Made by a program: the position numbers and the translations under genes | The notes under the pieces: model-generated | What the model saw: the letters and a program-made list of their open reading frames with translations, nothing else | Databases searched by the model: none | What the model was told of the DNA's origin: nothing | From: Bacteroidaceae bacterium | Lineage (GTDB): Bacteria > Bacteroidota > Bacteroidia > Bacteroidales > Bacteroidaceae | Reading direction: 5' to 3' | Length of the DNA stretch: 55,257 nt | NCBI GenBank assembly: GCA_017448825.1 | Contig: JAFSKR010000056.1 | Span: forward strand, 1-55,257 | In this document: positions 16,029 through 24,789 of the stretch, in pieces | Position numbering within the stretch: the first letter of the stretch is position 1 | Layout of the letters: each line of letters begins with the position of its first letter

Positions 16029-16484
16029 ATGAAAAAACTTACTTTCTTACTGGCATTCATGCTGATGGCCTCGATGGAAGTCATGGCAAAGAGTGTGGTG
16101 TTCACCTTGAGTGATGGCACTAAGGTTTATTATCTGTTAGGTGGTGAAACCTCCCCCATGCTACGTTTTGTCGATGGGAAACTAACTGTCGATGCTGACG
16201 AGTACGAACTGAGCAACATCAAGAACTTCTACATCTCCGAGGAAGACGACCCCAACGGCATTGAGGAGGTACTGACACAACAGAACATCCGTTTCAGTGC
16301 CAACACCGTGGTCATCAACTCACCAACCGTGAAGACCGTGAAAGTCTATACGGTGGGAGGTGCCGAAGTCGATGCCGACGTACAAAAATCGGGGGATGTC
16401 ATCTCTGTCAACCTCAATGGCTTGGCAAAGGGCTTTTATGTGATTAGCACAGGAAAGGCTTCGCTGAAAGTCATGAAAAAATAA
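16029..16484 (+). CDS. Small secreted protein with T9SS type A-like sorting domain
   Basis: 151 residues. Signal peptide MKKLTFLLAFMLMASMEVMA, then a short N-terminal domain ('VVFTLSDGTKVYYLLGG', 'YELSNIKNFYISEED'), then a C-terminal 70-residue beta region, 'VKTVKVYTVGGAEV...GLAKGFYVISTGKASLKVMKK', the standard layout of a T9SS type A sorting domain. The protein is little more than a sorting domain with a small head. It sits 12 bp after the small membrane protein and 6 bp before a larger secreted protein, so it may be its partner. Function unknown. Confidence 0.75.
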   Translation: MKKLTFLLAFMLMASMEVMAKSVVFTLSDGTKVYYLLGGETSPMLRFVDGKLTVDADEYELSNIKNFYISEEDDPNGIEEVLTQQNIRFSANTVVINSPTVKTVKVYTVGGAEVDADVQKSGDVISVNLNGLAKGFYVISTGKASLKVMKK

Positions 16485-16490
16485 AAAAAC

Positions 16491-18611
16491 ATGCCGACCA
16501 TGAAGAAAATCCTTATTGCCTTCACGACACTTGTCCTGTCAGCCTCAACGGGCTTGCTCCATGCACAGGAAAAACCTGAAGCACTGTGGTTCCAATTCGA
16601 CAACCGTTTCATCGCCAACGAAGTTTTAGACTTGGCAAACGTCGATTCCATCGAGCTGACAAAGACCACGCTGAAACGCTACAAGTATCTCCCTGCCGCC
16701 GACAGAGTCACCCCCATGTCAAAGAGTTACCGCACGAATGGTGTCTATCGCTTCGACGACATCGAACGCTATCTGGTCAGACCCAGCACCTATGCGAGCA
16801 ACGACTACACCAGCGAGAACTCCACCTACTGCTTTCAGCGCAGCGCCGAGAGTGAGCACTTCGTGATTTTCTGGGCCAAAGGACTGACCAAACAGCGCAA
16901 CGGCAATCTGACGGGAGGGGCATCCAGCTCAGTGTGCAACGTGAACACGCTGCTCACCAATGCTGAGAAAATATGGAAAGTGTATGTGGAGGAACTGGGC
17001 TTCTTGGAGCCAGGCAACTCGACCACCGACAACGTGAAAATCCAGATGTACGTGGTCAATCAGTCCGACTGGCGAGCTGACGGCAGTGGCACTGAAGGCA
17101 CATACTGGGTGGCGGGCTCGGGCAACACCAAGACCAGCAACACATACTGCACTGGCATATTCCATTGTAATGCTTGGGCGGCCAGCGACAATGTGACCGT
17201 GGCTCACGAAATCGGGCACACCTTCCAGTACCTCGTCAGCGGAGACCTCGGAAATACCCACGGACTTAACTATGTGCTGGGCGGCAATGGCTCCTATGGC
17301 AACGAATGGTGGGAGGACTGTGCTAATTGGCAAGCTCACAAGGTTTACCCCGCACAGCAATTTGCCACCAACTGGGGCAACAACCAGAAGATGCACCACA
17401 TGAATATTTTGCATGAGGATGCTCGTTATAACAACTGTTACTATCAGGACTGGTGGTGCCAGCAGCACGGATTGACCACCATTGGCCGCGTCTGGCGCGA
17501 AGCCATTAAGCCCGAGGATCCCATCCAAGCCTATATGCGCATCTTCGGCCTCAATGAAGAGACGTTTGCCGACGAACTGTATGAGGGCTATGCCCACATC
17601 GCCAGCATGGACATCGACCGTTGGCAGCAGTACGGGCAGGGCTTGATAGGCAGCGAGCAGCAACGCCTGAAAGAGCCATCAGCCAGCATTGTGACAGACT
17701 TCCTTGGCAACGATGATGAGTATTGGGTGGTTGACCCCGATTACTGTCCCGAAAACTATGGCTACAACGCCAATCCGCTAAAAGTCCCAGCTGTCGGCAC
17801 CATAGTGAAAGCCCACTTCAAAGGCATCGTGGGGGCCTCTGGCTACCGCATCATCAACAAACTCCATGCAGGATGGCGCTATGGACTGGTGGCATACAGC
17901 AGCGACGGCACTCGCACCTATGGCGAGATGGGGCGGGATGCCGAGGGTGAAGTGTCCATCACCGTACCTGAAAACTGCACCCACATTTGGTTCGTCGTCA
18001 TGGGTGCCCCGAAAACCTACTGGACCCACTCATGGGACAACAACACCAGCAATGATGAGCAGTGGCCTTATGCCGTAAAGTTTGAGGGCACTGACCCCTA
18101 TGGAGCCAACAAGACTTATGGCGACTATCCCGATGACTACGAACGCAAGGACACCACCGTCGTTCTCAATGCCAACCTTGCTTACAGTTCCAGCAGTTAC
18201 ACCAGCGTGCGTGTGCAGTACGACATGGATGCCATCAGTCAGGCACTTGGTGTCAGCACCGAGCAGATGAAGGCCATCAAGTGCAAGTCGGGCAGTAATG
18301 GCGTGAAAGGCACACTGGACTTTGTTGGGGTAGGCAGTAATGGAAAAGACACCTACGGCACCACCACCTCCACTTCAAGTGCCACCTGCTACGGCCATTG
18401 GTTCACCACAGCAGGCAACGTGGTGGGTTACACCTCCACAGCCGCCATCTTTGCCGAGATGTACCCCGACCAATATGGCTGCTACGTCGGCCAATACCCT
18501 GGCAAACTGAAGAAAGGCAATACCTACGTGATTCGCCAGGCCATCATCTACACCCACACCGACGGCAAACAATACCGCGCCACGATGGAAGTGCACCTGA
18601 ACGTGATTTGA
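16491..18611 (+). CDS. Secreted DUF6055/DUF4859 protein with HExxH zinc motif
   Basis: 706 residues; start at 16491 or at the internal ATG 16500 (MKKILIAFTTLVLSAS...LLHAQ signal peptide). The central part carries 'VTVAHEIGHTFQYLVSGD' (HExxH near residues 239-243) with 'EWWEDCANWQAHKVYP' downstream, matching the DUF6055 family of putative zinc peptidases. The C-terminal 150 residues, from 'VVLNANLAYSSSSYTSVRVQYDM' on, resemble DUF4859. It immediately follows the small sorting-domain protein. Peptidase activity is inferred from the motif only; no C-terminal sorting tail is seen on this protein itself. Confidence 0.78.
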   Translation: MPTMKKILIAFTTLVLSASTGLLHAQEKPEALWFQFDNRFIANEVLDLANVDSIELTKTTLKRYKYLPAADRVTPMSKSYRTNGVYRFDDIERYLVRPSTYASNDYTSENSTYCFQRSAESEHFVIFWAKGLTKQRNGNLTGGASSSVCNVNTLLTNAEKIWKVYVEELGFLEPGNSTTDNVKIQMYVVNQSDWRADGSGTEGTYWVAGSGNTKTSNTYCTGIFHCNAWAASDNVTVAHEIGHTFQYLVSGDLGNTHGLNYVLGGNGSYGNEWWEDCANWQAHKVYPAQQFATNWGNNQKMHHMNILHEDARYNNCYYQDWWCQQHGLTTIGRVWREAIKPEDPIQAYMRIFGLNEETFADELYEGYAHIASMDIDRWQQYGQGLIGSEQQRLKEPSASIVTDFLGNDDEYWVVDPDYCPENYGYNANPLKVPAVGTIVKAHFKGIVGASGYRIINKLHAGWRYGLVAYSSDGTRTYGEMGRDAEGEVSITVPENCTHIWFVVMGAPKTYWTHSWDNNTSNDEQWPYAVKFEGTDPYGANKTYGDYPDDYERKDTTVVLNANLAYSSSSYTSVRVQYDMDAISQALGVSTEQMKAIKCKSGSNGVKGTLDFVGVGSNGKDTYGTTTSTSSATCYGHWFTTAGNVVGYTSTAAIFAEMYPDQYGCYVGQYPGKLKKGNTYVIRQAIIYTHTDGKQYRATMEVHLNVI

Positions 18612-18635
18612 ACACCTGTTGACGAAACTACGAAT

Positions 18636-18675
18636 AAAAGGGGAAGCGAACAGAAAACGTTCGTTTCCCCTTTTT
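18636..18675 (+). terminator. Strong intrinsic terminator after the DUF6055 gene
   Basis: AAAAGGGGAAGCGAAC (18636-18651) pairs with GTTCGTTTCCCCTTTT (18659-18674) around a seven-base loop, ending in a five-T run. It closes the cysS-to-DUF6055 group. Confidence 0.85.
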
Positions 18676-18794
18676 GTATTTTTTAACACATCACGATTAA
18701 ACTTCAGGAGAAACGGGGAGTCATATTGAACGAAAACCAACTTGCAAGGGTGGTTCTGCAAAGAACACTAAAAACGACTAATTAAGAACACTAA

Positions 18795-19328
18795 ATGAAG
18801 ACAACAATGAAAAAGTTTATCCTTTCAGCACTCGCAATGGTGCTCATATCAGTGGCCGCAACGGCACAAAATGAAAATGGTGGTCAACGTCAGCGCATGG
18901 ATCCGACAGAAATCTATAACCGTCAGGCAGAACGTCTGGTGAAACAGATGAAACTGGAAGACGACAAGGCGGAGGCCTTCAAGGTGCTCTATCTCGACTA
19001 TCAGACGGCACGCCGCAATGCCGCTAACCCGAAAGGGGAGAATGCCGAGGATGAGAAGGTGGACATGAAGAAAATCACGGATGCTCAGGCCACGGAACTG
19101 ATTCAGAAGCAGTTTGCCGCTCAAGAGGCACAATTGACTGTAGATAAGTCCTACCTACCCAAGTTCCTCGAAATCCTCACACCAGCACAGGCTGCCCAAA
19201 TCTACATCCAGCGTGGCGGTCAGCGTGGTGGCATGGGACAGCAAGGTGGTCAGGGTCGTCCTGGTGGCGGTTTTGGCGGCGGTCCACGAGGTGGTGGCAA
19301 TGGTGGCTTCGGTGGTGGAGGTTTCTAA
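18795..19328 (+). CDS. Secreted Spy/DUF4890-like protein with Gly-rich tail
   Basis: 177 residues with a signal peptide (MKKFILSALAMVLISVAATAQ; ATG 18795 or 18807). The helical middle ('IYNRQAERLVKQMKLEDDKAEAFKVLYLDYQ', 'LPKFLEILTPAQAAQIYIQ') resembles the LTxxQ-type Spy/DUF4890 helices of small periplasmic proteins. The last 40 residues are almost only Gly, Arg and Gln and end in Phe. A periplasmic chaperone-like or metal-stress role is a guess. It stands alone between two terminators. Confidence 0.65.
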   Translation: MKTTMKKFILSALAMVLISVAATAQNENGGQRQRMDPTEIYNRQAERLVKQMKLEDDKAEAFKVLYLDYQTARRNAANPKGENAEDEKVDMKKITDAQATELIQKQFAAQEAQLTVDKSYLPKFLEILTPAQAAQIYIQRGGQRGGMGQQGGQGRPGGGFGGGPRGGGNGGFGGGGF

Positions 19329-19381
19329 ATCCAATTCATAAGTACCTATAATAATAAAGAAAATTCAACTCTGTTTTTTCG

Positions 19382-19419
19382 AGGAGGCACGAGATGGGAA
19401 TCTGGTGACTCCTTTTTTT
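19382..19419 (+). terminator. Terminator before the T9SS operon
   Basis: AGGAG-g-CAC (19382-19390) pairs with GTG-a-CTCCT (19405-19413), followed by a seven-T run. It separates the Spy-like gene from porP. Confidence 0.75.
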
Positions 19420-19518
19420 GTGAGTTTTTAAGTTTTTGAGTTAGTTTACACCCATCGGGGAGAGAAAAAAGTTTTTGTGAAATACAATAAATAGGGGAAG
19501 ATTGCGTTTTTAGTATTG

Positions 19519-20460
19519 ATGATTCGACGATTATACGCGATGTCGGTGCTCTTGACGGTATTTTTTGTGTCGGCAAGCGCACAATGGGATGTGCAGTTCT
19601 CTGACTACACAGCCCTCAAGTCGTTTTATAACCCTGCCGTGTCGGGCACTGACGGGATGTTGAACGTAAGTGCCATCTATTCGATACAACAAGGGGGATA
19701 TGACGATGCGCCACAGACACTCTATGTGGGTGCCGACCTGCCCATCTTCTTCCTCAGTCCCCGTCATGGCGTGGGGATAAGTTTCTTCAGCGACAATGCC
19801 TCGATGTTCACCACCACGAAAATAGCTCTTCAGTATGCCTACAACATCAAGTTGGGCAAGAAAGGACGTTTGGCGGTGGGCTTTCAAGGCGGTCTGTTGA
19901 GCGAAAGCATGGATGCCAGTAAGGTGGAGAAGGAGGACAACAGCGACCCCGCCTTCCCTTCCTCTCAGCAGAAAGGCAACAAGGTGGACTTGGGCTCGGG
20001 CTTCTACTACTACCACCCAAAACTGTGGTTCGGCATCTCGGGGCAACACCTCTTGGCACCCACCATCATGATAGGCGAGACGAACGAGCTGGAAGTGTCA
20101 AGAATGTTTTATTTAATGGGTGGATGCAATATAAAGATAAAAAAATCGTTAATTACAATACAGCCCTCCTTCTTGGTGCAGTCAGACCTTGACAACTGGC
20201 GAGAAGACATCCAGTGCAAAGTGGCGTACGAAAATGAAGGAAAAAAGTTCTATGGCGGTGTGGGTTACAGCCCCAACACATCCGTGACTTTCTTGGTGGG
20301 GGGCGTATTTCATGGCATCAGCTTGGGATATGATTATCAGATGTTTACGTCTGGTGTAGGGTTGGTGAACGGCAGTCATGAAATCGTGCTCGGCTATCAA
20401 ACAGACCTCGATTTGTTCAAGAAAGGACGCAACAAGCATAAGAGCGTTAGATGGCTGTGA
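19519..20460 (+). CDS. porP: T9SS outer-membrane protein PorP/SprF
   Basis: 313 residues from ATG 19519 (an upstream TTG is less likely). Signal peptide ending 'FFVSASAQ', then the family opening 'WDVQFSDYTALKSFYNPAVSGTDGMLNV' and repeated barrel strands ('GVGISFFSDNAS', 'KIALQYAYNIKLG', 'LWFGISGQHL', 'GISLGYDYQM'). PorP/SprF proteins are outer-membrane barrels linked to the GldK-N motor and anchoring in type IX secretion. It is first in the porP-gldK-gldL-gldM-gldN operon. Confidence 0.92.
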   Translation: MIRRLYAMSVLLTVFFVSASAQWDVQFSDYTALKSFYNPAVSGTDGMLNVSAIYSIQQGGYDDAPQTLYVGADLPIFFLSPRHGVGISFFSDNASMFTTTKIALQYAYNIKLGKKGRLAVGFQGGLLSESMDASKVEKEDNSDPAFPSSQQKGNKVDLGSGFYYYHPKLWFGISGQHLLAPTIMIGETNELEVSRMFYLMGGCNIKIKKSLITIQPSFLVQSDLDNWREDIQCKVAYENEGKKFYGGVGYSPNTSVTFLVGGVFHGISLGYDYQMFTSGVGLVNGSHEIVLGYQTDLDLFKKGRNKHKSVRWL

Positions 20461-20544
20461 GCAGGATTGAAAAATCTTTAGCTCGCCCATAGGGCAACTG
20501 CTGAAAGCAAGTGTGAAGCAATTTGAAGAATTATAATATAGAAG

Positions 20545-22011
20545 ATGAAAAAATTGTTTTTTGCAATAAGTGCAATGGTCTTTACCTTGGCGGTGGCCTC
20601 TTGCTTTTCGAGCAAGGGGGGATCTAATGCGTCAGGAGGCGAAGTGACAGGTATTGGCGGCACATCGATGTCGGAACCAGCACCTTACGGCATGGTACTC
20701 GTGAAGCGCGGCAGCCTCAAGATGGGCACGGACAAGACCGATAGCCTATGGGGTAAGGATGTGCCCACCAGAGACATCAGTGTGGATGCTTTCTGGATGG
20801 ACGAGAAGGAGGTGACGAACTCGATGTATCGTCAGTTTGTGTATTGGGTGCGTGATTCCATCATCCGCGAGCGTCTGGCCGACCCTGCCTATGGTGGCGA
20901 CGAGACCTACAAGATTGAGGAAGACAAGAACGGTGACCCCATCACCCCTCATCTGAACTGGAACAAGGCCTTGCCACGCAATCCCGATGAAGACCAAGAG
21001 CGTGCCCTTGAAAGTGTCTATACCTATCACCCTGTGACAGGCGAGAAGATGCTGGATGCCAGCCAGTTGAACTATCGCTATGAAGTGTTCGACTATGTGA
21101 TGGCAGCCAAAAGGAAGTATCGCCTGAAGAATGGTGGTGACCGTGGCTTTGGTGCGTCTCCACTGGAAGAACGCAACTTGAACACAGACTTCGAAAATGA
21201 CCCCAACGAGGAAGTCATCATTTCGAAAGACACTGCCTACGTGGATGATGATGGCATTATCCATCGCGAGACCATCACACGTCCGCTCAGCAGTATGTGG
21301 GACTTTCTCAACACTTATATCGTCAATGTATATCCCGATACGACCTGCTGGATTAACGACTTCCAGAATGCCGAGAACGAAGCCTATATGCGCCTCTACT
21401 TCACCCACTCCAACTTCAACGAATATCCCGTTGTGGGCGTGAGCTGGGAGCAAGCCAACGCTTTCTGCAACTGGCGCACCGACTTCCTCATCAAGGGACT
21501 GGGACCACAGGCCAAGTTCATCCAGCGTTACCGTCTGCCCACCGAGGCCGAATGGGAATTTGCCGCACGTGGCAAGGATGGCAACGAACTGCCGTGGCAG
21601 CAGGAAGGAGTGGCCAGCGACAAGGGATGCTACTTTGCCAACTTCAAACCCGACCGAGGCAACTACACGAAGGACGGCAACCTCATCACCTCGAAAGTGG
21701 GCATCTACAGTGCCAACTCCAACGGACTCTACGATATGGCTGGCAACGTGGCAGAGTGGACAAGCACCGTCTATACGGAGGCGGGAGTGCTCTCAATGAG
21801 TGACATGAACCCCACACTCACCTACAATGCCGCCAAGGAAGACCCTTATGCTCTGAAGAAGAAAAGTGTAAGAGGTGGTTCGTGGAAAGACCCCGAGAGT
21901 TTCATCAAGAGTGCATGGCGTTCGTATGAATACCAAAACGTGGGACGCTCCTTCGTAGGCTTCCGATGCGTGAGGTCGCAAGTGGCAACAGCAACGAAAC
22001 AGAAAAAATAA
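20545..22011 (+). CDS. gldK: T9SS lipoprotein GldK/PorK
   Basis: 488 residues. Lipoprotein signal with lipobox 'LAVASC', a Ser/Gly linker, then a formylglycine-generating-enzyme-like (SUMF1) fold: 'GMVLVKRGSLKMGTD', 'FWMDEKEVTNSMYRQFV', 'VSWEQANAFCNWRT', 'YRLPTEAEWEFAARG', 'GLYDMAGNVAEWTS', 'VRGGSWKDP', 'SFVGFRCVRS'. GldK/PorK forms the periplasmic ring with GldN under the outer membrane. The fold is used structurally here, not as an enzyme. It lies 84 bp after porP. Confidence 0.95.
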   Translation: MKKLFFAISAMVFTLAVASCFSSKGGSNASGGEVTGIGGTSMSEPAPYGMVLVKRGSLKMGTDKTDSLWGKDVPTRDISVDAFWMDEKEVTNSMYRQFVYWVRDSIIRERLADPAYGGDETYKIEEDKNGDPITPHLNWNKALPRNPDEDQERALESVYTYHPVTGEKMLDASQLNYRYEVFDYVMAAKRKYRLKNGGDRGFGASPLEERNLNTDFENDPNEEVIISKDTAYVDDDGIIHRETITRPLSSMWDFLNTYIVNVYPDTTCWINDFQNAENEAYMRLYFTHSNFNEYPVVGVSWEQANAFCNWRTDFLIKGLGPQAKFIQRYRLPTEAEWEFAARGKDGNELPWQQEGVASDKGCYFANFKPDRGNYTKDGNLITSKVGIYSANSNGLYDMAGNVAEWTSTVYTEAGVLSMSDMNPTLTYNAAKEDPYALKKKSVRGGSWKDPESFIKSAWRSYEYQNVGRSFVGFRCVRSQVATATKQKK

Positions 22012-22145
22012 TTATATGTACAATTTGACAATGTACAATTTAGGCTAACGTGAAGCACACACACCGAATGGCAAATTGTAAATGGTTAAATTGTAAATCA
22101 AATTGAATTGTAAATGGTAAATGGTTAAATTGTAAATCAAAAATT
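22012..22145. repeat. gldK-gldL spacer repeat (AATTGTAAA family, copy 1)
   Basis: The spacer contains 'ACAATGTACAATTTAGGCTAACG' followed by a GCACACAC...CCGAAT block and multiple tandem AATTGTAAA units. The same order recurs in the gldL-gldM spacer. The TACAATTT and AAATTGTA ends are mutually complementary, so the element can fold back. Confidence 0.75.
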
Positions 22146-22988
22146 ATGGCAACACAATATACAGGCATTCAGAAGTGGCTTCGCACCAAGAGGGGTCAGA
22201 CCTTCCTGAACTATGCATATAGCTGGGGAGCATCCGTCGTTATCGCAGGTGCCCTCTTCAAACTCACCCACATTGCAGGTGCCGACATCATGCTCTTCTT
22301 GGGCATGGGCACTGAGGTCATCGTGTTCTTCCTCGCAGGTTTCGAACCCCAGGAGAGTTTCGATGCACGAGAACTGGCAGAAGAGGCTGCCGAGAATGCT
22401 GCCATCACAGCACAGGTCAATGCCAGCCTCTCCGAGGAGACGGCTGCTGCACTCGCCAATGCTGCCAATGTGGCAGCTCATGCACCTGCTGGCGGTGGTG
22501 GAGGAGCCGTAATTGTAGGTGGCGGAGGTGTGCCTGGAGGTGGCACGATTGTCATCAATGGTGGTGGCTCTAGCTCGATGGGCGAGGTGGGCAATGCCAA
22601 CAGCGGCGAACCCATCGATGCAGCCCAACTGGCTGCCAACATCTCGAAGGCACCCGTCTTCAACTCTGCCCAGTTCCAAGGCATGGCTCCCGAAATGCAG
22701 GAGGCTACCAAGGCTTACGTGGAGCAGTTGGCAGAACTCACTGACATCCTCAAGAAGGTGGCAGAACAGAGTGCTCGCCTCACACGCGACAGCGAGGAGA
22801 TGGAGAACATGAACCGCACGCTCACGGGCATCAACCGCTTCTACGAGATGCAGCTCAAGAGCGTCGGCACTCAGTCGGCCACCATCGACGAGGTGAACGA
22901 CCAAACCAAGAAACTTGCTGCTCAGTTACAAGAACTGAACGATGTCTATTTCAAGATGGTTGAAGCTCTGAAAATGAAGATTGCATAA
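22146..22988 (+). CDS. gldL: T9SS inner-membrane motor protein GldL/PorL
   Basis: 280 residues. Two N-terminal membrane helices ('YAYSWGASVVIAGALFKLTH', 'ADIMLFLGMGTEVIVFFLAG') followed by 'FEPQ', the classic GldL start. The cytoplasmic part is helical with a coiled-coil-prone end ('MENMNRTLTGINRFYEMQL', 'LAAQLQELNDVYFKMVEAL'). GldL and GldM form the proton-motive-force-driven rotary motor of T9SS. A glycine-rich linker (GGGGGAVIVGGGGVPGGG, about residues 116-133) interrupts the cytoplasmic domain. Confidence 0.95.
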   Translation: MATQYTGIQKWLRTKRGQTFLNYAYSWGASVVIAGALFKLTHIAGADIMLFLGMGTEVIVFFLAGFEPQESFDARELAEEAAENAAITAQVNASLSEETAAALANAANVAAHAPAGGGGGAVIVGGGGVPGGGTIVINGGGSSSMGEVGNANSGEPIDAAQLAANISKAPVFNSAQFQGMAPEMQEATKAYVEQLAELTDILKKVAEQSARLTRDSEEMENMNRTLTGINRFYEMQLKSVGTQSATIDEVNDQTKKLAAQLQELNDVYFKMVEALKMKIA

Positions 22989-23082
22989 TGTACCTTTTAC
23001 AATGTACAATTTAGGCTAACGCGATGCACACATTCCGAATAGCAAATTGTAAATTGTAAATTGTAAATTGTAAATAACGAAG
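22989..23082. repeat. gldL-gldM spacer repeat (AATTGTAAA family, copy 2)
   Basis: Same element as in the gldK-gldL spacer: ACAATGTACAATTTAGG, a GCACACA block and four tandem AAATTGT units just before gldM. It is shorter than copy 1. Confidence 0.75.
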
Positions 23083-24642
23083 ATGATACGAAAGAAATTA
23101 AGTCCGCGACAGAAGATGATCAATCTGATGTACGTTGTGCTGATGGCTATGTTGGCACTCAACGTCTCGTCAGATGTGCTCGAAGGTTTCTCGCTTGTGG
23201 ACGAAGGTCTCAATCGCACGAAAGTCAACTCCACCACGCAGAACGAAGCGATATACAAGGAGTTGGATGCTGCCATGAAACTGAACCCCGAGAAGACCCG
23301 CCAGTGGTATGAAAAGGCTCAGCAAGTGCGCAAGATGTCCGATTCCCTCTACACGCTTGCCGAGAACTTGAAGTGGGAGATTGTGCGTGAAGCTGATGGC
23401 AGCGATGCTGACCTCAACAACATAGAAGGGCGTGACAACCTCGAAGCAGCCACCCACGTGATGCTCGCTCCAGGCATCGGCAAGGGTGGCACCCTCAAGA
23501 AGGCCATCGAGGCATACCGCGACGGCATCACGGCAATGATAAACGACGAGAATCAGAAGAAAATCGTGCGTTCCAACCTCACTACTGAAGTGCCCAAGAA
23601 AGCCAAGTTGCAAGGCAAGAACTGGCAGGAATATATGTTTGAGAACACCCCTGTGGCTGCCGCTGTCACCCTGCTCACCAAACTCCAAACCGATGTTCGT
23701 CATGCTGAAGGCGAGATGCTCCATCAATTAGTGGCCAACATCGACGTGAAGGATGTGCGTGTGAACGAAATCCAAGCCCTCGTCATCCCCAACTCCCAGA
23801 CGGTGGTACGTGGTGGCAAGTTCTCCGCCCAAATCATCATGGCCGCTGTCGATACCACCCAGCGTCCCGAAATCTATGTGGGCAACACTCTCTTGAAGTC
23901 AGAAAACGGACGCTACGAGACCATCTGCGGCTCCACAGGCGACTTCACACTGAAGGGCTACCTTGTCATGAAAAATGGTAATGGCGAGACCATCCGTCGT
24001 GAGTTTGCACAGCCCTACACCGTGGTGGAACCTTCAGCGACCGTGAGTGCTACCATGATGAATATGTTGTATGCAGGTTATCAGAACCCCATCAGTGTCA
24101 GTGTGCCTGGTGTGCCCAACAACCGCATCAACCTCTCCATGACCAACGGAACCCTCACCAAGAAGGATGGTGGCAACTATGTGGCCGTGCCATCGAAGGT
24201 GGGTGAAGATGTCACCTTCACCGTCACGGCACAAAACGAGGGTCGCCAGCAGGAAATGGGCAAGTTCTCTTTCCATGTGCGCAAACTCCCCGACCCCACA
24301 GGTTACCTCGAATATACCGACTCCAAGGGCAATGCCACCCGATTCAAGGGCGGACGCATCAGCAAGCAAGCCATTGTGGCGGCTGGAGGCATTGGAGCTG
24401 CCATTGATGATGGCCTGCTCGACATCTCCTTCCGAGTGCTCGGCTTCGAAACCCTCTTCGTCGATAATATGGGCAACGTGGTGCCCGAAGTGAGCGGTTC
24501 CGCCTCCTTCACGGCCAACCAATTGACCCGCATCCGCTCGCTGAGCCGAGGCAAACTCTTCAACATCAGCCGCATCCGTGTGGTGGGGCCTGACGGCATA
24601 GAACGAACGCTCACTTCACCCGTTGAAGTCATCATCAACTAA
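23083..24642 (+). CDS. gldM: T9SS motor protein GldM/PorM
   Basis: 519 residues. The opening 'KLSPRQKMINLMYVVLMAMLALNVSSDVLEGF' is the signature single membrane helix of GldM, followed by four periplasmic domains (D1 helical, D2-D4 beta-sandwich) ending 'GIERTLTSPVEVIIN'. It spans the periplasm and transmits GldL rotation to the GldK/GldN ring. It lies downstream of gldL across a repeat-filled spacer and is cotranscribed. Confidence 0.95.
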   Translation: MIRKKLSPRQKMINLMYVVLMAMLALNVSSDVLEGFSLVDEGLNRTKVNSTTQNEAIYKELDAAMKLNPEKTRQWYEKAQQVRKMSDSLYTLAENLKWEIVREADGSDADLNNIEGRDNLEAATHVMLAPGIGKGGTLKKAIEAYRDGITAMINDENQKKIVRSNLTTEVPKKAKLQGKNWQEYMFENTPVAAAVTLLTKLQTDVRHAEGEMLHQLVANIDVKDVRVNEIQALVIPNSQTVVRGGKFSAQIIMAAVDTTQRPEIYVGNTLLKSENGRYETICGSTGDFTLKGYLVMKNGNGETIRREFAQPYTVVEPSATVSATMMNMLYAGYQNPISVSVPGVPNNRINLSMTNGTLTKKDGGNYVAVPSKVGEDVTFTVTAQNEGRQQEMGKFSFHVRKLPDPTGYLEYTDSKGNATRFKGGRISKQAIVAAGGIGAAIDDGLLDISFRVLGFETLFVDNMGNVVPEVSGSASFTANQLTRIRSLSRGKLFNISRIRVVGPDGIERTLTSPVEVIIN

Positions 24643-24652
24643 AAGAAGACAG

Positions 24653-24788
24653 AAGACCCCCTCCTCACTCCCCCTGAATGGGGAGGGTGGTTACTATCAA
24701 TAAAGAAAATTGCAAGAACAACAAAGTAGAATCTCCCCCCACAAAACATTCTACTCCTCCCATTTAGGGGAGGCGGGGGAGGGGTCTT
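24653..24788. repeat. 136-bp foldback repeat, copy 1 (gldM-gldN spacer)
   Basis: A 136-bp element with long imperfect inverted ends: AAGACCCCCTCC at the left, GGAGGGGTCTT at the right, and inner parts TCCCCCTGAATGGGGAGG and CCTCCCATTTAGGGGAGG mirrored. It ends one base before the gldN ATG at 24790. A second 136-bp copy lies at 33386-33521. Confidence 0.88.
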
Positions 24789-24789
24789 T

